Shown here piece by piece: positions 55,053-63,995 of a stretch of 64,000 nucleotides of DNA. The notes under the pieces were generated by a model. The model made no database searches. It was not told the origin of the DNA and saw only the letters and a list, made by a program, of their open reading frames with translations. Each line of letters opens with the position of its first letter. The first letter of the stretch is position 1. A program made the position numbers and the translations under genes. The stretch lies in contig NZ_CP083950.1 of the NCBI RefSeq assembly GCF_006439395.2, forward strand, positions 62,001-126,000. The letters run 5' to 3'. The DNA comes from Mesorhizobium sp. B4-1-4 (GTDB lineage: Bacteria; Pseudomonadota; Alphaproteobacteria; Rhizobiales; Rhizobiaceae).

Positions 55053-56465
55053 TCAGTGACGGGTCAGGTCCAGGCGGGCGGCAAGGCCTCGCACTGATTG
55101 ATGGGCGCGCGCAACCACGGCGAGCGTGTCGGCCTTCAGCACTTCGCCATGCTTCACCACGCACTTGCCATCAACGAATACGGAATCGATGGTGCTGGCG
55201 TCGGCGATGACCGCGAATTCCAGTGCCGGATCACGCCCCAGGTTTTCAGACACGTCCGGCCGGCGGACAACGAAATCGGCTTTCTTGCCGATCTCGAGGC
55301 TGCCAAGCTCCGACGCGGCGCCCACGGTTCCTGCGGCTCCAAGTGTGCGCATGTGCAGGATCTCCAGACCAGAAACTGCCAACCCCGTTGCCGCCGCCGT
55401 GACGGTAGCCAGTGTACCGAGCGCACTGAAGTGAACGGCGCGAGGAATGTCGCTTGCGATGCCGACCTTCACGCCGGCACGATGCAACTCCACCATTCGG
55501 CCTTCGGCGCCGCCGCGGCCAAGCATCTGCAACTGCCCGTAGGGGCACCAAACGACGCCGACGCCATGCGCTGCCAAGAGTTGAACGTCGCCGGGATGAA
55601 CCGCATTCATGTGCACAAACGTGACGTGGCTGTCGAGGAACCCCTGATTGCTCATGTGCTGCATCAGGCTGGCCCCGAGCGCCGATTCCCGCTGGCGGTA
55701 TAGTAGAGGTGCGTAGCCCAGGTGCTCCTGCATCTGAACGCCATGCTCACGGGCCAATTCGAAGGCGGCACGAAATAGCTCTTCGGAGTCGGTACCCTCG
55801 CCGTATAAGCCGACAAAGGCTCTGACGAGGCTGTTCTGGCTCTGGTTGCGAAATAGCTGCGAGCCCAGGCGGCGGAAGGCTTCGTCCCGATTTTTTGGCC
55901 ACAGCGCAAGAAACGAATCGCTGACAAGCTCTGGGAAGTGCTTCTTGAGCTCGAGCCCGGCGTCGGCGACATAGGGATCGGTGAGCCAGATGCGAATGCC
56001 GAATTCATCCGCGACTGGGGCGACCGCATCCGGCGTAAAGATCGTGCCCGGGTCGACGAAGCCAGTGTAGCCGCTCTTCAAATAATCGACGGCCGCCAGG
56101 GCGGCGCTTGCATATTCATCTTCCGCAGTCAGCGCGCTCTTCCAGTCGCCCATTGTGATACGCGTTCCCTGCATGGAGGAAAGGACGCTACGCGAGGTGT
56201 ATTGGGAAATATGGACGTGGGCGTCGATGAAGCCGGGATGCACGATCCCTCCGCCGGCGTCGAGGGTTTGGCGGGAATTGTAGCCGCAAAGGATGTCCCG
56301 AGTGGCCCCCACGGCAACAATTGATCCGTCATGAACCGCGATGGCGCCATTCGCAATCACCTTGTCTGTTTCATCGACCGTCAGAAGCAGCGCGTTGTGA
56401 ACGACGAGATCGCAAAGGTGTTTCTCGTGGTCTGGGATACCTTTGTCCTCCATCAAGATGTTCAT
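55053..56465 (-). CDS. Amidohydrolase-superfamily hydrolase/deaminase (2)
   Basis: A 470-residue paralogue of 50348-51754 with the same motif order: GFIDAHVHISQY, MQEHLGYAP, FVHMNAVHPGD, GIASDIPRA and LGSLEIGKKADFVV. I start at ATG 56465 because GGAGAG lies just before it; the frame is open further upstream into the GNAT gene. It is the last gene of a minus-strand group with the oxoamine synthase, aminotransferase, exporter and acetyltransferase. Substrate unknown but presumably related to that of the paralogue. Confidence 0.88.
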   Translation of the reverse strand: MNILMEDKGIPDHEKHLCDLVVHNALLLTVDETDKVIANGAIAVHDGSIVAVGATRDILCGYNSRQTLDAGGGIVHPGFIDAHVHISQYTSRSVLSSMQGTRITMGDWKSALTAEDEYASAALAAVDYLKSGYTGFVDPGTIFTPDAVAPVADEFGIRIWLTDPYVADAGLELKKHFPELVSDSFLALWPKNRDEAFRRLGSQLFRNQSQNSLVRAFVGLYGEGTDSEELFRAAFELAREHGVQMQEHLGYAPLLYRQRESALGASLMQHMSNQGFLDSHVTFVHMNAVHPGDVQLLAAHGVGVVWCPYGQLQMLGRGGAEGRMVELHRAGVKVGIASDIPRAVHFSALGTLATVTAAATGLAVSGLEILHMRTLGAAGTVGAASELGSLEIGKKADFVVRRPDVSENLGRDPALEFAVIADASTIDSVFVDGKCVVKHGEVLKADTLAVVARAHQSVRGLAARLDLTRH

Positions 56466-56511
56466 AGTTCTCTCCGTGTTAGAGGAATTGAAAGCCATCG
56501 AGCGCCCCGCG

Positions 56512-57075
56512 TTAACACGCATCTGTTCTGGGTCCGCCGCTTTGGCAATCGATGCCGCACTGGCTCGGGCGCACCTCGTAGAAGCCCTTCATGCGGTTGC
56601 CGTATTGTCTGTCTTCGACGTGCGCGAATCCGATCTTTTCGGCCGCGCGAATAGCCCGTTCGTTCTCTGGCCGGATCAGCGCGACCACTCGTTCCAGATG
56701 GAGGTCCTCGAAGGCATAGCGCAGGATTGCCCCGCCGAGTTCTGGACCGACCCCTCGGCCAGCAACATGCCCGAACAGGCAAAGGCCATACTCGACATCC
56801 GCCGTATTCTCGAAGCAGCGTAGGCCCGCGCGGCCCGCGAACTCGCTTCTGTCCTGTGAGCTTCCTTTCAGCAACACACCGAAAAAGCCAAAGCCGTTCT
56901 GCCGCCAATCCCGGACATATCGCTCCATCTTTTCCTGCGTGTCCTCGCGCGACGGAGGCTCCCCGGAAAACAGCGCTCGCACGACAAGGGGATCGGTGTG
57001 CAGGCGATGAACGTCCTCAAGGTCCGACATGGCCAGGGGACGAATGAAAAGTCGCGGCGTTTCAAGAGCAAGCAT
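56512..57075 (-). CDS. GNAT-family N-acetyltransferase (RimJ/RimL-like)
   Basis: A 187-residue acetyltransferase: LETPRLFIRPLAMSDLEDVH at the start, GYGLCLFGHVAGRGVGPEL-like acetyl-CoA loop (YGLCLFGHVAGRGVGPELGG), and IRPENERAIRAAEKIGFAHV near the end. AAGGAG precedes the ATG. The C-terminal ~20 residues after EVRPSQCG look non-native. It lies between the exporter and the amidohydrolase; acetylation of a small amine or antibiotic-like product is possible. Confidence 0.88.
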   Translation of the reverse strand: MLALETPRLFIRPLAMSDLEDVHRLHTDPLVVRALFSGEPPSREDTQEKMERYVRDWRQNGFGFFGVLLKGSSQDRSEFAGRAGLRCFENTADVEYGLCLFGHVAGRGVGPELGGAILRYAFEDLHLERVVALIRPENERAIRAAEKIGFAHVEDRQYGNRMKGFYEVRPSQCGIDCQSGGPRTDAC

Positions 57076-57097
57076 CGTCGTTCTCCTTAAAGGCCTG

Positions 57098-58015
57098 TCA
57101 TAGCTTCCGGGATATCAATCCACGGCCAATAACAATGCTCGCGACTACCGGAGCGATGAGCGTCACCTGGCTTAAAGTCAGTCTTTCGTTTGCAAATACT
57201 GCGCTTAGTATAATGCTTAGAGCCGGCACGAGGTAATGATGCATGCTGGCAAAGGTTGGCCCGCTCAGCCCTATCAATCGATAGTAGACGACGTAGACCA
57301 CTGCTGTGGACATGACACCCAGCAGCAGAAGGGCTGCGAGGGCCTGCGCACTCGGGGCGATCGTCCAGGGTCGCTCGAAGGCAAGGCTTAGCGGCAGCAG
57401 CATCGGAATTGCGCAAATCATGACCGCTGTTCCAGTCACGAGCGCATTTGCGTCCTGCAGCCGGGCCACTGCGCGACCGGACAGTGCATAGCTCGCGGCT
57501 GCTCCCAAAAGGGCCAAAAGCGGTACCGTGCCTCGGCCCGCATGGAACGTGAAACCTGCGGAATGGCCTAGAAGTGCACTAAGACCAACAAAGCCTACCA
57601 ACAGACCGAAGACCGTACCCCTTGACGGCCACTCGCGCTGGGCGAAATGGGCAAAGAGCACCGCGAACAGAGGGGTAGTGGCGACCAGGATCGCCATTTC
57701 GCTTACTCGCACGGTCTCGGATGCCCATGCAATCAGATAAAGAGGCAGAGCGTGGCCGAACAGCGCTATTTGGACGTACCGGACCCCTGAGCTGAGATCG
57801 AGCGGAAGAAAACCTACTTTGGTCAGCCTCAACCAGACGAGCAGCGCTGCGGAAGCGATGAGGAGTCTCGCCGTGGCAAGGGTCGCCGGAGGCACATCAA
57901 GAACGGCAATCTTGATAAGAAGATAGGAGCCCGCCCACCAGATTGAAACGGCAGCGAGCAGGAGATAGGCAAGAAGCGGTGACCGATCGCTCACGATACC
58001 AGAGGCGCTCTTCAT
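57098..58015 (-). CDS. EamA/DMT-superfamily transporter
   Basis: A 305-residue membrane protein with about ten hydrophobic helices in two EamA repeats (LLAAVSIWWAGSYLLIKIAV in the first; LGVMSTAVVYVVYYRLIGLS in the second). DMT proteins of this type usually export amino acids or related metabolites. AGGAG precedes ATG 58015, which leaves 17 bp to the aminotransferase stop upstream. In this operon it is a natural exporter for the product of the aminotransferase and oxoamine synthase. Confidence 0.9.
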   Translation of the reverse strand: MKSASGIVSDRSPLLAYLLLAAVSIWWAGSYLLIKIAVLDVPPATLATARLLIASAALLVWLRLTKVGFLPLDLSSGVRYVQIALFGHALPLYLIAWASETVRVSEMAILVATTPLFAVLFAHFAQREWPSRGTVFGLLVGFVGLSALLGHSAGFTFHAGRGTVPLLALLGAAASYALSGRAVARLQDANALVTGTAVMICAIPMLLPLSLAFERPWTIAPSAQALAALLLLGVMSTAVVYVVYYRLIGLSGPTFASMHHYLVPALSIILSAVFANERLTLSQVTLIAPVVASIVIGRGLISRKL

Positions 58016-58032
58016 GGCAGCATTCTCCTGCC

Positions 58033-59370
58033 TCACGCAACAGCGGCGGACGGTGTTTTCTCGGCAAGCCTGGCCAAAGCTCGACCAAACTGGACGGCCA
58101 GCATGGTGATCTCGGTCTCCGTCATGGGGGTTGAAAGCGCACCCAGGCCGATGCGCGAAAGGAGGACTCCTTCGTCGCGGCAAAGCGACATCAACCGGGA
58201 GAGGAGCTGCCTCTGCTGCCAGGCGTGATAGGCACTCGCGTAATCTTTTACTTCCCTGTCGCTGATGAAAACGCAGAAAAGGGAGCCGGCTCCGGTGACA
58301 TTCCCTCTTATATCGGAGGCGGCGAGTACTCGGTTAAGTTCGCACCGAAGTCGCGCGCCGAGAGCGTTGAGCCGCTCGACTTCAACTTCTGTCAGGGCGC
58401 GCATGGCGGCAGCCCCCGCAACCATGCTCAGTGGATTGGCGGTGAAGGTCCCTGCCTGAGCGACAGGCGGCTTGCCGCGGCTTGGATCAAACACCTGCAT
58501 GGTTTCAGCCCGCCCGGCAACGGCCCCGATGGGCAGTCCGCCGCCAACGATCTTGCCGAACGCGCACAGGTCCGGTTCGATCCCATAGGTGGAAATCGCG
58601 CCGCGATAGCTCAGCCGGAAACTCAGGACTTCATCCGAAATCAGCAGAATTCCATGGCGGGCTGTGAACTCGCGCAGGAAGCTCAGGTACTCGGGATCGA
58701 CCGGCACCAACCCGGCGCGCGATGGAAGGGGGTCGATGACGACGCACGCCAGCGTCTGCTTATGCCGCTCCAGCACCCGCTCTGTCCCAACAACGTCGTT
58801 GAAGGGAATGACGACCACCTCAGCCAAGACTGACGCCGGCGTTCCATCGTTGTAGGCTTTCGCCTCCGCGGACCCGGTTTGCCAGTCGGCGGGAATGGGA
58901 TCGAAACTTGTTTCCACATAGTCGTAGTTGCCGTGATAGGCGCCCTCGCACTTTGCAATTTTCGGGCGCTTGGTGATTGCGCGCGCAGCCTTGATGGCCA
59001 TCATCACCGCTTCCGATCCAGTGTTTGTGAAGCGCATTTGCTCGAAGAAGGGCACCCTGTCGCAGAGGATCTCCGCCAGATCGATCTCGCTCTCAGTGGG
59101 ATTTGCGAAACTGAGCCCCCGGCCGACTTGTCCGATGAGCGCCGAATTCACTTCCGCGTGGTCATAACCATGGATCAGGGCGGTGAAATTGTTTTGGAAA
59201 TCCAGATAGGAGTTCCCGTCGACGTCGGTTACAAACGCTCCCTTTCCGGATTTCAGATAAAGGGGAAAGGGCGCCTCATAGACGCTGCTGCGCGTGTTGC
59301 CCCCAGGCATGACTTTTTTCGCACGCTCGTGTGCGAGGCTGGAGATGCTGATTTGATCATCGCTGGTCAT
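58033..59370 (-). CDS. Class III aminotransferase, glutamate-1-semialdehyde aminomutase-like (2)
   Basis: A 445-residue paralogue of 46409-47779. It has MRFTNTGSEAVMMAIKAARA, LISDEVLSFRLSYRGA with the pyridine Asp, and CAFGKIVGGGLPIGAVAGRA with the PLP lysine. The start at 59370 (MTSDDQISIS) is preferred to a TTG at 59385. It lies between the oxoamine synthase and the exporter. Two near relatives in opposite operons suggest a shared core step on different substrates. Confidence 0.88.
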   Translation of the reverse strand: MTSDDQISISSLAHERAKKVMPGGNTRSSVYEAPFPLYLKSGKGAFVTDVDGNSYLDFQNNFTALIHGYDHAEVNSALIGQVGRGLSFANPTESEIDLAEILCDRVPFFEQMRFTNTGSEAVMMAIKAARAITKRPKIAKCEGAYHGNYDYVETSFDPIPADWQTGSAEAKAYNDGTPASVLAEVVVIPFNDVVGTERVLERHKQTLACVVIDPLPSRAGLVPVDPEYLSFLREFTARHGILLISDEVLSFRLSYRGAISTYGIEPDLCAFGKIVGGGLPIGAVAGRAETMQVFDPSRGKPPVAQAGTFTANPLSMVAGAAAMRALTEVEVERLNALGARLRCELNRVLAASDIRGNVTGAGSLFCVFISDREVKDYASAYHAWQQRQLLSRLMSLCRDEGVLLSRIGLGALSTPMTETEITMLAVQFGRALARLAEKTPSAAVA

Positions 59371-59491
59371 GGTCTGAAATCCCAATAATCCCGGTGTGGT
59401 CCGGACGAGACGTCGCTAGTCGAAAGCTCAGCCAGACCAGCCGCGACGGAAGCCGACATGGTGCTTCCTCAGCATCGATGTCATTCGTGGC

Positions 59492-60751
59492 TCAGGCCGA
59501 GGTAAGTGTCTGTTGTTTGTCGCTCATAATCTTGCAGCACAGCCGCTCCAGGTCCGAAAGGTCATGGCTTGCGGTCAGGCAGATGCGTATGCCTGCTTGG
59601 CCGCGAGCCACCGTCGGAAAGAACGTCACGGATGTGTAGAAGCCGCCTTCCAGCAGTCGCTCTGCGAAGTCGATGGCCGCGAATTCGTCGCCCACCTTGA
59701 TCATGCGAATTGGCAGCGCGGCACCCCGCTGACCGGTCTCGATTCGCTTGTCGAAAAAGGCGATGCGCTCGGCCAGCCGCTCTTGGCGAAGCTTGAGTTC
59801 GCTCGTTTGATGAATGTCCGCCGAGGCGAGGGCGGCGCCGATGGCTGCGACGTTGGGAGATGCCGAGAACGCATGGGGAAGAGAGTAGCAGCGAAACAGC
59901 GCCTCCTGATGCGCCGTCCCGAGCAGGAGCATGCCACCCGAAGCGCCGAAGCCCTTGCCGAGCGAGGCCGCTACGATTGTGCGCCCGCCCAGTTCAGGGG
60001 GCAGTTGTGAGCGTGCGAAGCCTTCGCCATTGTCGCCAAACAGTGAAATTCCGTGTGCGTCGTCGATGTAGAGAAAAAGGCCGTACTTGTCCTGCAATCG
60101 CAAAAGCCCTGGGATCGGCGCGAAGCCTCCCATGGAATAGACGCCGTCGCACACATAGGCGACAACTGGATGCTTGCAACAAATCTGCTCAAGAGCATCG
60201 AGGTCATTGTGGGGAATTGTCTCGACTTGCGTCTCCTGCGCCACGACTGGCTTGTGAAAGGCTAGGGAGGCATGGGCGAGGCGATCGAAAACCATGACCG
60301 GTCTCTGCCCATCCGTTAGATGTCCTGAAGCAATGATCGGCAGCGCCCCCATGTTGGCAACCATGACCGTTGAATACACAATCACCCGCGCCCCAAAGAG
60401 CTGGGTAAGCGTATCCTCAAGATCGCCTATGATCCCGAAGTTCAGTCGTGTCCGCGCACAGGACCAGTGAAGTGATCGGTATTGTTCTACTGCGGCAATC
60501 GCGCCGGCGACGATAGCCGGATGGTTATCCAGGCCAAGATAGGAGCAACGAACATAATCTGTGATGGTGTTGCCTTCACGCTCTCCTGCCGTGAGTGTGA
60601 CTGCCCTTTCCTGTATGGAGCGGCCATAGACGGCCATGAGCCCGCGGCGATGTGCCTCTTCGAAATAGGTTCGCGTGCGATCGATCACCGAGGCGGTGTT
60701 GCGGAAACGCGTGGCGCCCACAGTGCTTCCTGCGGATACTTCTGTGGACAT
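59492..60751 (-). CDS. Alpha-oxoamine synthase family enzyme (BioF/KBL/SPT/CqsA-like)
   Basis: A 419-residue fold-type I PLP enzyme that would condense an amino acid with an acyl-CoA or acyl-ACP and release CO2. RCSYLGLDNHPAIVAGAIAA and FGARVIVYSTVMVANMGALP lie in the N-half, VYVCDGVYSMGGF-like core (YVCDGVYSMGGFAPIPGLL) and YIDDAHGISLFGDNGEG hold the cofactor Asp and His, and VAASLGKGFGASGG the PLP lysine. AGGAG precedes the ATG. It is not in a biotin operon, so BioF is unlikely. Candidates are aminoketone or sphingoid-like synthesis, or an autoinducer synthase like CqsA/LqsA; the sequence by eye does not decide. Confidence 0.87.
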   Translation of the reverse strand: MSTEVSAGSTVGATRFRNTASVIDRTRTYFEEAHRRGLMAVYGRSIQERAVTLTAGEREGNTITDYVRCSYLGLDNHPAIVAGAIAAVEQYRSLHWSCARTRLNFGIIGDLEDTLTQLFGARVIVYSTVMVANMGALPIIASGHLTDGQRPVMVFDRLAHASLAFHKPVVAQETQVETIPHNDLDALEQICCKHPVVAYVCDGVYSMGGFAPIPGLLRLQDKYGLFLYIDDAHGISLFGDNGEGFARSQLPPELGGRTIVAASLGKGFGASGGMLLLGTAHQEALFRCYSLPHAFSASPNVAAIGAALASADIHQTSELKLRQERLAERIAFFDKRIETGQRGAALPIRMIKVGDEFAAIDFAERLLEGGFYTSVTFFPTVARGQAGIRICLTASHDLSDLERLCCKIMSDKQQTLTSA

Positions 60752-61059
60752 TTAGGACTCCTTCGAAAGTATTATCGTCGATGGCAAAGGCAATTGTTGC
60801 GATCGAGTGAAAGGATGCCAGATATGAAGTAGGTATAGCGTAAGATATATTGTCTGTGCATGAATTGTTGTTAAAAGATTCTGAAACGTCTATTAACGAT
60901 ACGATGAAGGAATTCACATTCTTTTAGGTCGATTCGGCGGATCCCATGCTTGTGAGGCGGTCCGGCCTCGCACGAGAAAGGTTCTGCTCGTGTTGAACTC
61001 GCCGCACGTCGCAGACTTACAGTGCCCGCGATGGTCTAACGTGACGACCGTTCCGCCGC
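60752..61059. other. Intergenic region between oxoamine synthase and third response regulator
   Basis: About 300 bp. The AT-rich part near 60820-60900 is a likely promoter of the minus-strand oxoamine-synthase operon. I looked for a 20-bp lux-box-like palindrome and saw none that was convincing. Confidence 0.4.
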
Positions 61060-61761
61060 CTAGGAATCCCTCGCGTCATCAAGCATGTAGCCTGCGGACC
61101 GGACCGTTCGAATGACCACACGAGATCCGAGAGTTAGCAGCGACTTGCGCAGCCGGCTCACATGAACGTCCACCGTGCGGGTATCGACGTGGATGTTGGT
61201 GGGCCACGCGATCGCAATCAGGTTCTCGCGGCTGAAAACTTGGCCTTGATTCTCAAGCAGATGTCGCAACAAGCGGAATTCTATCGCCCCGAGTTGGATC
61301 TCCCTTTCGCCACGCCGCACGCGAAAACTATCAGGGCGCATTTCCATGTCGCCGAGGGTAGGAATGTGGTGGCTGTGAACATTACTGCGAGCGCCCGCCC
61401 TTCGATCGGATTGCAGGGAAGCAAGCAGCTTCGCCGGCACCAGGGGCCGCACCAGGCTATCGTCGACGCCCGCCTTCAAAAGGGTGATATGCTGGTCTTC
61501 CGCACCAGGCGCGATCAGTGCGAGAAGCACAATAGCGCGGGTCGCCGGATCTTGCTTCAGCCGGGCACACAAGGTCGCGACTGGAAGGCCGCCAGGACGA
61601 CAGTCCAGAATGACCGCCGCAGGCGATTTTTCCCTCGTCCGTTCTTCGGCCTCGTGGATGTTGCCAGCGAGCACGGTTTTGTACCCGTCCCCACCAAGGA
61701 TGTACTCGAGGATGATGTAAAGTTCTGCGTCTTGTGAGCAGACAATTGCAACTGGCTCCAT
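61060..61761 (-). CDS. OmpR/PhoB-type response regulator with atypical receiver (third paralogue)
   Basis: A 233-residue relative of the proteins at 7325 and 37639, but more diverged. The receiver keeps the Asp in AVILDCRP, lacks the acidic pair (IVCSQDAEL) and has Arg for the conserved Lys (LVRPLVPAK). The winged helix has GAIEFRLLRHLLENQGQVFS and VDVHVSRLRKSL. The strong similarity of the DNA-binding part among the three suggests similar target sites. It lies beside the LuxR/LuxI pair, which may be a target; this is inference. Confidence 0.9.
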   Translation of the reverse strand: MEPVAIVCSQDAELYIILEYILGGDGYKTVLAGNIHEAEERTREKSPAAVILDCRPGGLPVATLCARLKQDPATRAIVLLALIAPGAEDQHITLLKAGVDDSLVRPLVPAKLLASLQSDRRAGARSNVHSHHIPTLGDMEMRPDSFRVRRGEREIQLGAIEFRLLRHLLENQGQVFSRENLIAIAWPTNIHVDTRTVDVHVSRLRKSLLTLGSRVVIRTVRSAGYMLDDARDS

Positions 61762-62165
61762 CGGCAGCCCTGCTCCCGTTCGAACGCGAGCGGGTTATGA
61801 TATACGAGCGCGCGGTCGTCCTTCCTCCGGACTCTGGCACCTGGCGGTTTCCGAGCTCAAAGCTGACATGTCAATGCTCACCGCTACCGCAATCGATCTC
61901 AGCGGGATAGGTAGTAGAATTACCACCTTCGCGGAGGCGTTTTCCGAGTTTGGAACGCGCCCAGCGATTTGTCATTGCTGCATCGATCTGGCATAGTCGG
62001 TCTCACGCCAAGAGGCGCTCGACGCGCGCCTCAACCGCAAGACCAGGGACGACACGACTGCGTCCGGGCGATGCCCGAGACCGTGGCTCACTTCTGTGGG
62101 TGATCAACGTCCGGTCTGATGGCCCATCAGCCCCGCGCCGGACGCAACCCGCGGGAGATTTTGGC
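61762..62165. other. Intergenic region upstream of the third response regulator
   Basis: About 400 bp without a supported gene, though a long plus-strand frame passes through it. ACATGTCAATGCT near 61867 resembles ACATGCCAATGCT found upstream of the other two regulators (8112 and 38428), a possible shared regulator-binding element. Confidence 0.45.
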
Positions 62166-62450
62166 GTGGAACAACACGATAGCGAAGACATACTGGCCGG
62201 CGGAAATCGGCTGACACTGTGGCATTTCGCCAATCCTTCCGAGGCCGTCGACGCGGCAATTGCCCTTTATGGCGCAAAGGCATCGCTCGCGGCCGCATCG
62301 GCGGCCTTCACCGCGCGCTATGCAGGTCGCGAAGACGACTTTCGATTTTGGTTTATCGTCTTTTCGCAATTGAGACGCCGGGATGGGCAGGAGCCGTCAG
62401 AAGATCCCTCTGCTGACCAATGTGGAGCCGCTCGCGTTGTAGCACAATAG
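62166..62450 (+). CDS. Small conserved-type hypothetical protein
   Basis: A 94-residue protein with a GTG start; GGGAG lies about ten bases before it. The core NRLTLWHFANPSEAVDAAIA followed by AAASAAFTARYAGREDDFRF and WFIVFSQL looks like a compact, folded domain with coding-type composition. I do not recognise the family. It is divergent from the third response regulator and ends just before a strong hairpin, ahead of the luxR-type gene. Confidence 0.55.
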   Translation: MEQHDSEDILAGGNRLTLWHFANPSEAVDAAIALYGAKASLAAASAAFTARYAGREDDFRFWFIVFSQLRRRDGQEPSEDPSADQCGAARVVAQ

Positions 62451-62465
62451 AAGGAATGGCTAAAA

Positions 62466-62496
62466 AGCGCTGCCGTTCTGAGCTTGCGGCAGCGCT
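62466..62496. terminator. Strong hairpin after the small ORF
   Basis: AGCGCTGCCG and CGGCAGCGCT form a perfect 10-bp stem with an 11-base loop, 15 bp after the stop at 62450. On the plus strand the following bases are only moderately T-rich; on the minus strand TTTTT follows directly. It may be a bidirectional terminator that isolates the luxR-type gene. Confidence 0.6.
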
Positions 62497-62618
62497 AATA
62501 CTTTCCGGCTTTAGCTTGGGTTGCAACTTCCGGGGCTGAAAACCACTTTCAATGAGCTCGGCAGATCAGTAAGCTCCCATCATTTCCGTGGCATTCACGC
62601 AAGGGGAGCGCGGCGGCA

Positions 62619-63338
62619 ATGAATATCGCGCATGTGTTTCAGGATGCATTGCAGTTGGCTAACGCCACCACCGTCGAAGCGCTCGTCGCCCTTTATCGCG
62701 CGGCGATTCGCCAGTTCGGGTTCAGCCACTTCATCGTGACGGGGTTGCCAAGCCAAGGCCAGCGTTTCGAAAACTTGATTCTGGAGCGCTTCTGGCCTGA
62801 AGATTGGATGTCGCACTATGTGTCGCGCGATTATATCAGGCGCGATCCGGTCGCGATTGCCTCCGTTGTCTATAGGGCACCCTTCACCTGGAAGGAAGCC
62901 TGCATACACGCCGCCGAGCCGGGCTCTGCCGGCGATCGCATCATGATGGAAGCCGCCGACGTCGGCCTGAAGGCTGGCGTGTGTGTGCCCGTTCCAGTCC
63001 GCAATGCGCTGGCCGGGTGCATTTCGCTGGCAGGTGAAGCGCCGATCACGGAGAAGGATGCTCTCGAACCCGTCAACGTCCTTTCTTTAACCTTTGCGAG
63101 CAGGCTTCAGCTGCTCGCCGATCATGGCCGCCCCAAAGGTCTGACGCTCTCAGACCGCGAACGTGAAGTGTTAACCTGGGTGGCCGAGGGCAAGACGGCC
63201 TGGGAAATCTCCCGGATCATCGGCATATCCGACTCCACGGTGAACAAGCATATCGCCGGTGCTATACGGAAGACGGGCTCCGCCACGCGCTCGCAAGCTG
63301 TCGCCAAGGCCTTGAGGGCGATGGAGATCGCCGGCTGA
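62619..63338 (+). CDS. LuxR-family quorum-sensing transcriptional regulator
   Basis: A 239-residue regulator. The N-terminal ~165 residues form an autoinducer-binding-type domain, with the conserved aromatic/acidic positions in WPEDWMSHYVSRDYIRRDPV and FTWKEACI. The C-terminal LuxR helix-turn-helix is LSDREREVLTWVAEGKTAWE followed by ISDSTVNKHIAGAIRKTG. The LuxI-type gene begins 90 bp downstream, so this is the cognate receptor of an acyl-homoserine lactone. Confidence 0.94.
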   Translation: MNIAHVFQDALQLANATTVEALVALYRAAIRQFGFSHFIVTGLPSQGQRFENLILERFWPEDWMSHYVSRDYIRRDPVAIASVVYRAPFTWKEACIHAAEPGSAGDRIMMEAADVGLKAGVCVPVPVRNALAGCISLAGEAPITEKDALEPVNVLSLTFASRLQLLADHGRPKGLTLSDREREVLTWVAEGKTAWEISRIIGISDSTVNKHIAGAIRKTGSATRSQAVAKALRAMEIAG

Positions 63339-63428
63339 ACGGAAGCTGTCCGTCAATGGTCAAAGCTGGCCATAGCCGGCGCGAGTGTCCCCCCAAGAAT
63401 GTCGCTCCGAACAGGAGTGACAGCATTA

Positions 63429-63995
63429 ATGATTCGTCTCATCACCGGCAGCACCGACCCTAGCCACCAGGAATTCCTGGAGGAGCACTACAGGCTTCGC
63501 CACGAAATCTTCGTCGGCGAACGCGGTTGGAGTGCCCTCGCCCGACCTGACGAGCGCGAGATCGATGCCTATGATACACCGCAGACCATTTACGTGCTCG
63601 CAATCGACAATAGTCATGTTGTCGGCGGGTACAGGTTTCTGCCGACGAGTGAACCTCACCTTCTCCAAGATCATTTTTCGCATCTTGTCGACGGACCGGT
63701 GCCGCGCGGCCATGAGATCCACGAATGGTCACGATTTTTCATAAGGAAGGATCATCGCGGGACGGGGCTTTTCAGGCACTTGATCGGCTCAGTTCCCGGG
63801 GTGTGCAAGCTCCTGGGCATTACCAGTCTAACCGCTGTGATCGAGCCGGATTGGCTGCCGCGGTTTGACGCCGCGACTTTCGGCTACCGAGTGCTTGGGC
63901 CGTTTGTCCAGGCCGCCAGCATGCAGCTGGCCGCAGTGCGGATCGACATTCAACACGCTCCGGCGCCGGGCCAGGCAATCGGCTGGGATAGCTAA
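63429..63995 (+). CDS. Acyl-homoserine-lactone synthase (LuxI/TraI family)
   Basis: A 188-residue AHL synthase. The invariant residues are visible: Arg and Phe in YRLRHEIFVGERGW (with the Trp), the Asp pair in EIDAYD, Arg in VGGYRFLPT, and Glu-Trp-Ser-Arg in HEWSRFFI. It joins S-adenosylmethionine to an acyl-ACP to give the signal; chain length cannot be read from the sequence. GGAG lies eleven bases before ATG 63429; an upstream in-frame ATG at 63399 is less likely. It ends five bases before the window end. Confidence 0.95.
   Translation: MIRLITGSTDPSHQEFLEEHYRLRHEIFVGERGWSALARPDEREIDAYDTPQTIYVLAIDNSHVVGGYRFLPTSEPHLLQDHFSHLVDGPVPRGHEIHEWSRFFIRKDHRGTGLFRHLIGSVPGVCKLLGITSLTAVIEPDWLPRFDAATFGYRVLGPFVQAASMQLAAVRIDIQHAPAPGQAIGWDS

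Noticed and set aside
61950..62165. Upstream extension of the small ORF to an ATG at 61950
   Set aside because: The extension is Arg/Ser/Thr-rich without structure, and a GTG with a ribosome site at 62166 gives a better protein.
63339..63428. Possible lux box before the AHL synthase gene
   Set aside because: Only weak symmetry around GGTCAAAGCTGGCC was found; no 18-20 bp palindrome of the usual type.
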